From Amaranthus tricolor (lineage: Eukaryota > Streptophyta > Magnoliopsida > Caryophyllales > Amaranthaceae): DNA of 64,000 nucleotides. Position 1 is the first letter of the stretch. Every line of letters begins with the position of its first letter. Below, in pieces: positions 1-11,800 of the stretch. The stretch spans positions 23,774,291 to 23,838,290 of the forward strand of contig NC_080055.1 of assembly GCF_026212465.1 (NCBI RefSeq), read 5' to 3'. The notes beneath the pieces are model-generated. The model ran no database searches, was not told the DNA's origin, and saw nothing but the letters and a program-made list of their open reading frames with translations. The position numbers and the translations under genes were made by a program.

Positions 1-655
1 CCAGATTACTGCTTACCTTAACAATTTATGACATCCAAGCAATTTGACTCAAGGTTGGTTGTACCTTTTTCTGTCATGTTTGCTAATGGAGTTCAATTTT
101 CTTTTTTCCGTAATGGGTGATTTTCAATTTTGTGGGGAAAAACTCCTGTGATTTATGTTTTTAGTGAATGTTGTCAAGTTCAGGATTAGTCCCATTCCAT
201 GTTAGTTTACGGTATTCTATGTATGAATTAATACGGAAAGGTTATCGAGAATGAGAGACAATGGAGAATTATGTAGGAAATTAATGTCTACTTCTTTTGT
301 CCATTATGATCTGTGTTTTTGTGTTTACATCACCGAAATACGTATTTTGTTATTTGGGTATTCTTCCTTATAGCGTTTTTTTTCGGATGATAGTATTATG
401 TTTGAATTGATTCACATTTTTTAATGGTTTTGATTTATTTTGTTAACTTTTTAGGAAAGATTTTTAATAGGAATTTGTCGAAAATTATTGGATGCCGCCA
501 TTTTTCGATTACAGTTCTAACTGATAAAGTGTAGTCTCTATACGGATCAATGAATGAAATTGCTTGAAATTTGGAAATATGAAATATCATGGACTAGTCG
601 GACTACCATTAAACGGAATTTGAGAGGTTGGATTTCAGGGTAGGCCGGGGAAGTT

Positions 656-799
656 GACCATTGTAACATAATTCACTAGCTAATTTGATTTTTAATTTTT
701 AAGTTTGTGATTTGTTTGAATTTTCCCAAGAATAGCCAAAAACGATCCTAATTTGTTCTTTTTCAATTCGTTATTTGCGAGGAGATTAGCGAATGGCGT
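656..799 (+). repeat. Dispersed repeat, copy 1
   Basis: About 145 bp that recurs in the same orientation at 2771-2920. Shared blocks include a GTAACATRATTC start, an AATAGCC centre and an end near GGAGATTAG, with divergence and small indels between. Both copies lie in non-coding parts of the same gene. No terminal inverted repeats or target duplication were seen, so the class is unknown. Confidence 0.5.
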
Positions 800-1502
800 G
801 ACACTACTGCGGACAAAGTGGTGTCCCCTGAACCGAGACAAGACCCTATTCTCAACATCGCTGTATAAAGTTATTTTAGAAATAATAAGAGTATAGAATG
901 GTTGTTATTGTCGTTGCTTTGGGGTTGTAGTAGGTTTGGCTATGTCTATGACTTATTACGGCCTTATTACGGCCTTTTGGCAGGTGGTATTAAACGGTGG
1001 TAATGGAAATGAAAATCAGTGTAATTTTGGTTGAAAATATCTTGGCTACCATGATGGTCATGCTTGTCCAACTCTAATCATCTCATTTTCTTCATAAAAT
1101 TCACATGATTATGGAAATTTGTAAACAAAAGACTGTTTAAGATCAAAGTTACTTTTGATAAAATTTTATGGTTAAAATAATTTTCATTACCACTATTTAG
1201 TACCACTAACCAAACGGGCCGTTAGTGTATAGTATTTGTGACTAGTTTATCTGTTTTGCTCACAGTGCAAGTATCCTAAAAGCCAGCACATAGATGCTTC
1301 ATAATTTGTTTTGAATCTTATGATGAAGGTAACATAGGGAATTAACTTCGCTCATATTGAAGAACCTTGTAGTAAGACATTTTTTTACACTAACACCCAG
1401 ATGATACTTTTGTCAAGGTAATCCTCAAAATCTGTTGTTTCTTTTGAAATTATGCTGCTTTTTCTTTTTCCGAGTGTGATGTCCATGTTCGCTTTGTTCC
1501 AT

Positions 1503-1735
1503 AACACTATGTTTGGATATGAGGAAATGGAGGGAAAGAAAGGGGAGGGAAAAGCCGTCATTTGGATACCAACATGGGAAGGGAGGGAAACGGGGGAAGG
1601 GAATTGGTTTGAGGAACTCCGTCACATTTCAAGCAAAACAAATCCTTTCAACATTAGAAAGATTTGGAAGAAAACATGCTAATCTCCCCTCCTGTTCCCT
1701 TCCCTCCCCTCCCTTTTCTTCCAAAATGATATTTA
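1503..1735. mobile_element. MITE-like inverted-repeat element with purine-rich arms
   Basis: The left arm (about 1510-1555) is a run of GGAGGGAAAG-type sequence. The right arm (about 1683-1725) is its pyrimidine mirror, CCCTTCCCTCCCCTCCC, so the two could fold back. The size of about 230 bp and the TTTGGAT motif near the left edge suit a non-autonomous DNA transposon. No convincing target duplication was identified. The small open frames inside it are a by-product of purine bias. Confidence 0.45.
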
Positions 1736-1804
1736 TTTGTAAGTTATGTAGAAGTATGTCTTTTACTAGAAAGATACATTAGCTAATTTTTCTGTTTTTT
1801 GAAG

Positions 1805-4800
1805 AAGTGAAGAATTGGGTGTGGAAGATGTGCAACCATCATCTTCTTGGTGTGTGGGTCTAGCCAGTCTACTAGCACGAGAAATGACAGCATACAGGGA
1901 ACTCTATGGACCGGCCATCATCATTGCGGGATTTTTTGCATTGTTTGCATCTGTTCTCTCCCTCATTCTGATTTTTAAACATTTGAGATTGTATACTAAT
2001 CCTGCGGTACGTTCTTTACCTGTTCCTTAATCTACAGATATGTTTGCTCGTTTAGTGATTGATGTTTATTGATGATTCGAATTAGTACAACATTAAAAGT
2101 TGAAGATGTAAAAAATTTAATTATTTCCTACTTAACATGATGGTTATATGAATTGTGATAATATTTGATTGAAATGATTGTTACAAGGCCGCATCATATT
2201 GCATCAGTCACGCCATAGAGGTTTTTAAGTTTACCGAGCTGGTATCATCTGCATTGTAAATGTGTGAATAAACCCATGTTCAGGCTGTTTCAAGTGATTA
2301 TTTATGTTTTTGGTTGAATATTCACCGTGTATCACATTATTGCGCTAGCGTTGTGATTATTAATATTCAATCACATTGTTGCATTTCTAATTTGGAGAAT
2401 CTAAGAGTTTTCGAGTTTACTAGGAGTTTATGTAGTCACAATTGTTTCTGTCACCATGTTAAGATAATTAGATAAACAATAAGTCTGCTAGCATAGCCTT
2501 ACTTCATTGCTGCTAAGAATCATTTTACCTCTCTTTTTTTTTTCTATTCTTGTGGGTTTGTGCATAATGGTATGCTGCAAACCTTATTTACTGTAAGGAT
2601 TCTTTCCAGGAGCAAAAATGGATTGTTGGTGTTCTTTTCATGGTTCCTATCTATGCCACTGAGTCGGTAGGTATCTACCCAACATATGAAGATTAAGATA
2701 TTTCTGATTTATGTTTGTTCAGATTTTTTGAAAATATGAGCGGTAGAAAGTGGACTGTAGCAGTGAAGCCTAGCCAGTGTAACATGATTCGCCAGTTAAT
2801 TTGCTTTTTGGATTCAAAATTTACTTAAAATGACCCTAAAATAGCCCAATCCAACCATAATTCGCTTTTTTAATTTGCAATTCGCAAGGAGATTAGTTAA
2901 TTCGCAATTCGTCGAAGGCGTACTGCAAAGTAATTGCATACAAATCATTTAATTAACAAATTTTCTTTCGCGCAGATCATATCCTTGTCCAATCCTAAGA
3001 CTTCCCTGGCTTGCGACATTTTGAGAAACTGCTATGAAGCATTTGCCTTGTATGCTTTTGGGAGCTATCTTATTGCCTGTCTCGGTAAACTCCATATTGC
3101 ATTAGCACTTTTCATAAGCCATGCAGGATCTAGCTCAGTACATTTCTGTTATTTGTTAGATTGAGTTCCCAAATATAACTGCGATGAGTTTTACATTCGT
3201 GTGTTTATATTCCTGATGTGTTGATTCAACGAGATCACTTATCATGGTAGGTGGAGAAGATAAAGTTTTAGAACTTTTGGGGAATAACTCTAGAAAATCA
3301 CTTGACGAGCCACTGCTGGAAGGAGACACAGAAGAAGAGTCGCTTTGGAAAACATGTCGAAACTTCTTTCGACAGCCAAGTGCTCTCGGAGAAAAATTGT
3401 TTTCCATAATCAAATTTGGTCTGGTGCAGTATGTAAGTGAAAAATTTCCTGCAATTTTTGGAGTTCTCTTTGAAATTAATGTCAAACATAACATGTTTCT
3501 TAGTGACCAGATGATTCTGAAGACAGTTTGTGCATTCCTAGCTTTTATTCTGGAGATTTGTGGTGTATATGGTGATGGCCAATTCAAGTGGTATTATGGG
3601 TATGTTTACTAGGAACAAAAATGTTCATTATATGTTTATTTTTATATATTTCCTTCTTAGTTTATGTGGTTTAATTTTTTCAATACGCGATAGCATATGT
3701 AAATTATTTAGATAGTTTTTTTCGGAAACATTTAAAATTTGTGCAGTCTTTTTCTCTGCGATTTTGATATTAATAATCAGTGTTTTTTCAGGTACCCATA
3801 TATTACAGTGGTATTGAACTTCAGCCAAATGTGGGCATTGTATTGTCTAGTTCAGTTTTATAATGTGACTCATGAAAGACTCAAACCTATTAGGCCACTG
3901 GCAAAATTCATCAGCTTCAAGGCTATTGTTTTTGCTACATGGTGGCAAGGGGTGGGAATCGCACTCCTGTGTACCCTCAAAGTGTTTCCTAAAGGAAAAA
4001 TTCAGACTGGTTTACAAGATTTTTTGATCTGCATAGAAGTAAGTTTCTCTTTTATTGAAGAATTTTTAGTTTCTAAGCAAACTAAACCGACCCGTTTAAT
4101 TTCCTTTTTCTAGATGATTGTCCAAAGTATCGGTTATCCGTTGTCCACGCCCGTTGCTTAAATCTTCCTTTCAATAACACAATAGTAAGTCTTTTGTGAA
4201 ACCCTTTGAGTCTGTGAGACCATCTGAAACTATTAGGCCATGGAAATTCGTCACATAATCTCACCGTGGCCCACTCGTGTGGACACGGGACACACGTGGG
4301 CTCGGGCCCACAATCCCACGGGTCAAGAGCGTTGTACATACACTTGGTGAGGTTCATTGTTTCCCAAAACCATATGGTTGTATGAGGATTAGTTCAACCA
4401 ATATATATGCAAGTCCACTACCCACTATTTTATCGATGTGTGGTCTTGTCTCACGTGTGACGTATTTCCAACAGAATCAACCTCTTTGTTATCAATAGTA
4501 AGGATAAAGATTGTGTACATCCAACCCTCTCAAACCATGCCCTTGGTGGGAGTCACTTAATAAACTTGGGTAATGCAACGAAACGCTATATAACTTGGCC
4601 TGTTTGATAGGGTTAGTTACTTGCATACTGATGGTATGTAATCTGTGCAGATGGCAATTGCTGCTATAGCCCATATCTTTGTCTTCTCTACAAAACCCTA
4701 TAATTTTGTGACAGTTACTGAGTACGGAAGAATTAGTACTCAAACTGAGAAAAAAATCGTTAGCATAAAGGAGGAAGGCAAAGAGAAAGGACCAGCTATG

Positions 4801-5214
4801 ATTGAGAAGACTGAAACTGAGATCAAAGCTCCCGGAACTAGCATCACTGAAAGTGTTCAAGACATCGTCATGGAGGGTGGTCATCAGGTATGAATCTATG
4901 TTCTACACTCTATTAGGAACTGAGCTTAAAACTAATAACTTCTCAATTCGTGCAATAATATTGAATGACAGGTTGTTGAGGACGTAAAACTGACTATAAA
5001 TCAGGCGATAGAGCCTGTCGAGAAGGGTGTTGAGAAAGGAGTAACGAAAATCCAGGACAGCTTCCATCAAATAACGGTGGGTTCTGATGGCAAGCAGGAG
5101 TCTGATATGGAGATCGAAGAACATGTCGAGAATGAAAAATCGGGTGATGAGGTTTGTGTGGCATCTGAGAAGCTGAGAGTTGCCAAAACTGTGAATGAAA
5201 CTTCTAATAGTTGA
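1805..5214 (+). CDS. LAZ1-like DUF300 / organic solute transporter-alpha family protein
   Basis: Predicted integral membrane protein of the DUF300 (LAZ1, Ost-alpha) family, whose Arabidopsis members act at the tonoplast and endomembranes in brassinosteroid signalling and cell-death control. Eight coding exons join in frame: 1805-2006, 2610-2666, 2976-3084, 3251-3432, 3511-3599, 3792-4038, 4651-4887 and 4972-5214 (stop TGA). Family signatures are NPAEQKWIVGV in exon 1-2, RNCYEAFALYAFG in exon 3, YPYITVVLNFSQMWALYCLV in exon 6 and ATWWQGVGIALL. Several hydrophobic spans alternate with loops, and the last two exons give a charged, helix-prone cytosolic tail. From codon 1815 there are 451 residues, close to the family length. 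No ATG precedes that codon in frame; the first in-frame ATG is at 1884. Either translation starts there, or a short upstream exon supplies the start. The function is inferred from the family only. Confidence 0.88.
2771..2920 (+). repeat. Dispersed repeat, copy 2
   Basis: Second copy of the repeat at 656-799, in the intron between exons 2 and 3 of the LAZ1-like gene. It shares the GTAACATGATTC block, the AATAGCC block and the GGAGATTAG end. It is somewhat longer because of an internal near-duplication of AATTCGCAA. Confidence 0.5.
4050..4650. other. Last large intron of the LAZ1-like gene, with a GC-rich palindromic patch
   Basis: This intron contains a patch (about 4261-4320) far richer in GC than its surroundings, with GTGGGC/GCCCAC inverted pairs and ACACGTG motifs. 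The segment 4200-4475 ends in TTTCCAACA, reminiscent of small LTR or TRIM elements, but no matching start or target duplication was found. The open frames here have no recognisable product. Confidence 0.3.
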
Positions 5215-5886
5215 GATAGATAGCTACTTTAAATAGTTAGATGGATCTCTTTCCTAATTTTGGAGGTATGGATCTGCATTCTGTAGTAGTATTACTAAAG
5301 ATTCATTTTCATTTTTAGGTATCAGCCAACATTATTGTTGGAACAATAACATTAAAGAGTTTTGTTGGAGTATGGTTTGGAGTTTCTCTACAATTTGTTA
5401 GGCATTACTATAACTAGAATTGTTTAAAGAACAGTCGAACTGAATTTTTACCCGCAAAGTGATTGTAACCCGAGCATGAACTTTTGAAAAGTAACTCAAA
5501 TTGAGTTATACGAACCAACATGATGTTTTACCGCCCTGAACGATAACCTGAAAGGTTGGCTATCTAAAACAATAGATTACCGAATCCCTTGAAAGATATG
5601 GATTGACTAGTTTGAGATATTTGATGTGACGTAGTAAAATCTTTATTTACAGGTTCAAGATAAAACAGCAAAAATTGGCTAATAATTTACATTTTCTCTA
5701 CAAACAACGATCAATTTGCATATATTACACAAAGCCAGCTATACTTTTAAGATGCAATTTTATTTACTCGCAGAGGAAAACAATATCAGTAATTTTTCTT
5801 TTTACAGTTAAGAGACAATCCTATTACACAAGCCCCTAAAAGGTATAAACATAATTGCTTTTAAATATCAGCTATGAACCGAATCC
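5215..5886. other. Convergent intergenic region (3' untranslated regions)
   Basis: This separates the stop codons of two convergent genes, the LAZ1-like gene on the plus strand and the VIT/VWA gene on the minus strand. It must hold both 3' untranslated regions and polyadenylation signals. No open frame or repeat stands out. Confidence 0.5.
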
Positions 5887-8800
5887 TCAATTGTCACTTC
5901 CGCTGCAACATATTGCTGTACAGCATTCAAGGCAACCGAAACAGGCAAGAGCTGTGCAAAGCTGAGTGAATACAATTGCGCATTGGTTATTGACCTTTGA
6001 ACACGCCTGTACACAGCACATACAACAGCAGTATCCACACATCTGTGAACAACAATCCATGGCTGCCTTCACGATAATTTCAGCCGCTTCTGGTGGTTTT
6101 GGTTCATGAAAACCTGGAGCGATATTTTCAGCGGTTGCCTTTATGTTTCCAAAGCCAATATTACCTATATTCCTTAACACTTTTAGTCTCAAGGTTTTTG
6201 GTTCATCCTTTTCTGATCCACTTTTGCTAGATGGTTTCTTCTGCACAAAAAATCACCCATAGGTTAGTATATAACTTGCACAATCAAATGTATATAACTT
6301 GCGCAATCAAATGTTGTAGACCATAATTTATAAGTCGTGTCTAAATCTATGCTTGTCTATAAATTCTGCTCTTCAATGTTGTAGAACACCAGGTTTTAGA
6401 TCTTTCATATGACGGAAAGGAGTTTATCACAGTAAATAAACTTGGTTACATATTTTGAATCACTGAATTCAAGTATATCATTGGGTCAGTATATGCCAAT
6501 GGTGGGTCTCCTTTACAAAGGTTTTAGTGAACAACCAAACTATGTATATGTTGGAATGAAGTACCTAATTTATGGGTAATAAATGTGACTACAGATTGCA
6601 CCAATAGGTGATCACCAAGTTCCAAGTATGAATGGCTTTATACAAAATTGAGTAAATGAGCACCAAATGATACACAAACTCCCATAATAGCAGTGGACGA
6701 TATCACAAAAGTACCTGCTTAGAAACTACTGCTTCTTTCTTGGTCTCGGTCACAAATAAGGCCATAGATGTATACTCAGAAATAATGCCATGTTGGATGC
6801 TCATGTCTGCAACCTGCCATTTAAAGAGAATTTCCAGACTACAAATTAGTGCAAATAAAGAAAATGCTAAAGGATTTTTATAATCGTCCAAGGACTGTTA
6901 TGTAACTCTTTTAATTTCTCAAGTTCATTGGCATCAAAGAGTTCAAGACCCTATTAAAAGAAAAGCATGCATAAATTAACACAATGCCCACTTGTTTCCC
7001 ACAACAGTTTTTGTAAAGCAATGTTTGTGTGTGTGTGGATGGAATGAATCTATCTACCTTCAGAAATACATAGTGAAAACAAAAAAAATCATGTAAGGAC
7101 CAACTCCAAAGATTTTGAACAGTTCCAGCCGAATTCTTCAGCATATAAATGATAAAATGAAATTGAATGATTCTATAGTCCCAAATCACGTTTATTCTGA
7201 TAGAAACAAGGCATAAATTCTCGATTTTTTGGAAACACATGTTAATTAAATGCATCTCATAATCACAACATTAAGCTCATGGCTGCGCAAAAAGAGGTCA
7301 ACGTAACAAATGTGCCAGTCCACATGAAAAGCACTGATCATGATCACGAAAAGCAAAGCATTGGGAATGGCAACTAGCTGCAGAACAGCAGAATTGACAC
7401 CAAAAAAGCTGCAAATCTTTAAAAAAAAAAACTCAGGTGTGGACACCATAATGCTCATTGAAAGTTCAGTGGCCTTAAATACTACATGATCACAAGGCTG
7501 TAGGCTTCAAACATTTACACCAACATGAACAAAATTATACCAACTTATAAGAAGCAGTATTGCAGTAACCAAAGAGTGGCTTCTAAGATAGTTAATCCAA
7601 GTTTTTTTCTAAATTAAAAACTTTGAAACATTTACAAGGCATGGTACTTCAGGATGCAACAAAGAAAAGTGATATACCTTGGTTTCGAGTTGTTTGTCTT
7701 CCAAAAGCCATGATTGAGATGTGTATATAGTGATTTGCTGCATAGCATATATCTGTAAAAAGAAGGTAATCAGCAACAATACAAAAAGATAGTACACAAG
7801 TATGTTCATCAGTAAGGAGCGACAATGAATAACAAAATCTCTGCGTATTGTACAAAAACCAAACGTTGGCCACTTTCTGGTAGGGCATGAAAATTTTGAC
7901 GCCTTACTTTCTCTAGAGGTATGGCCTTAGCGTTGTAGACCTTTAAATCCATCTCATAGCTTGTCATATCAGCGATAATTCCTCTTGCTTTGAGGACGTC
8001 AGGAAAGTTCCCGTTATATCTTCCTGATATTATTAATGGAATTTCTGATGAGAGATCTGGAACATTCATTGGTTGCACCTGACATTTCGATCGAAAAAAA
8101 TAGTAACTTTTAAGCAGAGTAACAATCAATGACCCGCACATAAACGTAGTTCATTTCTTTATGAAATTGGTGTACATCAAACTTATTAATTAATGGTAAA
8201 TGTAAACAAAAGAATATAAATCGATCATAAGGCTTTAATTCAAAGATACATCACATAAGAGATTGAGTTACTAAATATATTTCCTATATGACTCATGATT
8301 GTTCAACAATAATACAGAACTGTCTGAGAAAAAATAGTTCCAAACTTAAAAAATTATTAGGGGCAACGCTACATATTTCTAGAAGTTAATGATATAAACA
8401 TGGGAACAAGGTATCTTATCATGATACTTATGTCAGTTGTCATAAGCCCACTTTGATTTCTTTATTAATATCATGATCCATCATTTAACCAACAATAATA
8501 CAAAACTGTCTGAAAAATATAATTCCAGTCTTAAAAAATTATTAGGGGCAAAGCTACAAATTTCTATAAGTAATGATATGAACATGGGTACAAGGTACCT
8601 TATCATGATGATTATGTCAATTATCATAAGCCAACTTTAATTTCATTATTAATATCATGATTCATGATCCATCATTTATCAAACTTAGTAAACTAAGTTT
8701 AGGAGCAAGGCATTGAAGGGTTTAGATCCTAGGCACAAAGCACAAGGTCAAAGCATGAGCCTAGGTGATGCCCACTTTTTTTCTCAAAAGCCTGTAAGAC

Positions 8801-11800
8801 AATTCTAAATTCAATGCTTCAAACAATTTGGTTCCCATATTATAATTCATCCACCAATATAGCACAAAATGGCAAAAAAGAATATCTAAACCTACATTTG
8901 AAAGCATTATGTCTAATTGTACTTTGTCTAATTGTTATCCAATTGAAGATAAAAAAAAATGGATGAAGAACCATAATAAGAGAGAAGAATGAAGAATCGT
9001 GAAAAAAAGAAGACAACATATTCAAAGGGAGGATTTAAAAGAAAAAAAGACGGCATTTATAAGAAAAAGTTGGCAAAATGACATAGAAGGGAAAATAAAA
9101 GAAAAAAAAATAAAAGAAAGAAGATAGATAACTAAAGAAACTAGAAAATCAAAAAAGCTAGTGGAAGAGAAGCATAAGAAAAAAGTGAAGTTACCACAAA
9201 GTCCGATAAGTATCAAGACTCCAAGAAAATCCTTATTTTCTCCTTTTCTTCCCCTCTTTAAAACAAGATCAAATCATTTTTTCTTTCCATTCTCTATCTA
9301 TGAATGATTATCAAAAAAGGTTTGCTATCCTACTATAGGAGCAATGCATCAATTGACACAACAATTATCTCAATAATGACAAAATCGAAACTAAAAGACC
9401 GAACACATAGTAGCTATAAAGCATACAACAAACGTAGTAATAGTATACCGGGTGGCCAGATATTTTGCTAATAAGTTCTAGAATATGAGACATACCTCAA
9501 CACTTTCAATGTCATCAAATGTGTCGAACGTTATATTTGCAAATACAGTAGATGAAGCTCTTGTAATTAGTCTCTGTAAACGAGACTCTATCAAATCTAA
9601 ACAAATCAAAAGCAATATGACAAGAGAGAGTAAAAAGATCTTCCAGCAAAATAATTAATACAAGACCAACAATATATCCTATATAAATCACTTTATGCCC
9701 AAAGATAGTTTAATGGCACTAGAAACTTCCAAAACTGCATATCTTCCTTTTTGCTATCTACAGGTGTGTTTAAAACAAGTAAAAGGATAAATTCAGACGC
9801 TTGCAGAATGTGATAGTTAAATATTAAAAAAAATCGATAAGGCACTTTTGGGTTAACCTCAAAGTTTTTCAATATTCTCTTCAAGCTTTTAAATTTTTGA
9901 TCATGACAAATTGTAGAGTTTTGTTTCTTGTATGGACGTTAGAGAGAAAGTTCCATTCCCATCCTCATATAAACAACTCTCATGATTTCTGAAGTATAAC
10001 CGGTTTCTCTTTAGTTAAACTTCCACCTGATATTTTCCCCCAAATCCCCTCCCCAGAAAAAACTTCTTCAAGGGAGATGGTAGTTCACTGATCATGGAAT
10101 CCGACAAAAGGTATAAACGCTTACAATATGTGAAGGAAATATTTGCAAATTTGAGAAATGTTTGACAAACTTACATATTTTAATTTTATAATATCATTTG
10201 AATGCAAGAAGATTACATATTTAAGCAGAAGACTTACCTGCTTCATAGGCAGCATCATAATGCCCTTTCCCAATCATTGCCAACATTCTTAGAAAATAAT
10301 GATTACAATATAAACCTGCAGTGAGCATCATTTGAGAGTTTGAGATTGAGACTAAGAATCACAAGACTGCTTCTAAACAAAATAGGCAATTGTTTCCTTA
10401 GTAGGTCTTTTTAACTTGCTGTGTTTTGACATTCAATTTTGAATCAGCAATGAAAACAGATGGGATAGATGTGGGAGACAAAAAGGGATCAATACAAAAT
10501 TGCACCAATTAGAAACAAAAAAATTACACATAACATGATTGTGAATTTCTTACATGGGCTTAAGCACAAAGTCCTCTATTATTATATAATGATGGAAAAA
10601 CTATATTGATTCCAATGACTTACAAGCAGATGCATTATGCATTGTAAAGAATATGGGGCAACCAGACCTGATCCCCCTCCCCCAGATAACCTAACCATAG
10701 TAGACCCTGATGAAAGATTTTCCGTGTATTCTTTTCTATGGAAACAGGGAATAGTTGAACATACAACAAACAAAGTGGAACAATGCATTCTATCACAATC
10801 AAAATTGAGATATTAGTATAATTGTTACTGAAAGCCCCTTTAGTTCAAAAACATATTCAAGAGAGGAAAGAAAGTTCATTACTTACCAATTCCAAAGGTA
10901 TGTATGCGTGGACATAAAGGCTTCATATTAGCAAGACGACTCTTAGTTGTATTACATATATGTCTCTCATCGTCAACAGACCCATCTGTAATAAGGATAA
11001 TCATTGGTAACGAGTTATGTGCTTCTGATAACATATCAATCGCCTGCAAGAAAAGAGTTTAATTACATCCAAGCTCCTCTGAACATATAGACAACATGTA
11101 AATAAGTACACTAATCATTAAAAAAAACTCGAATGTGGTCACCATTGCAGTAACCATCGCGAATCGCGATGTTGCGGACGTGGCATTGTAATATGAATTG
11201 TTAAATTGAAAAAAATTTACTTTCATAGTTTACATTTTTTCTAAAACATATATTCAAATCAAATTTTATAAAGACCTTTTCCACCTAATATATTTTCAAA
11301 AATGATTATAATGACTACTATATTAGAATAACTTATATGTTTGTTACTCTATAATTTTAAATCACAAGTAATGTAACGGGATTTTGCGAAACGATAAGCT
11401 CAAAATCCGTAACAAAGTGGTCGTTATGTAACGAAACAACCTCATTTTCATTTCATGATGCTATGTGGACATTTGCGCTTGTCAAAAGAAAAGGCGTAGC
11501 CTGAATGAACGCCAAGAGTTTCCACCACGATTGCGGTAGTTTAACCTTCTCTTTTTGTTTCAAGTGTAAGCTAGAGAATTCGTACAGGCAAGGTGAGAAA
11601 GGAATAAATCCAACTTGTTGCGAGAATCGAACACTTGTCACAATGGTGAAAGGGAAAACCCTCTACACTAGACTAACCCATGATTTCATAGGCGATTTAA
11701 TCAATTTTTAGATCATAATTCTATAGGGAATAATATATCCTTCAACTGTTTGTCACTTATTGTCAGTCCTAAGCCCAAATGAAGGACAAGGGCAAGCCTT

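Larger units (their letters stand above)
1..1804. other. Upstream region / probable 5' intron of the LAZ1-like gene
   Basis: No coding exon could be assigned here. The stretch ends in a strong pyrimidine-rich splice acceptor at 1790-1804, so some of it is probably a 5'-leader intron of the gene that follows; a first exon with the true start codon may lie here but was not recognised. It contains one copy of a dispersed repeat (656-799) and a purine-rich inverted-repeat element (1503-1735), listed separately. Confidence 0.5.

Noticed and set aside
6905..6955. Possible small exon reading ELFDANELEKLKEL on the minus strand after a good acceptor
   Set aside because: The neighbouring exons 7752-7678 and 6813-6715 join in frame and match the family without it, and no proper donor follows.
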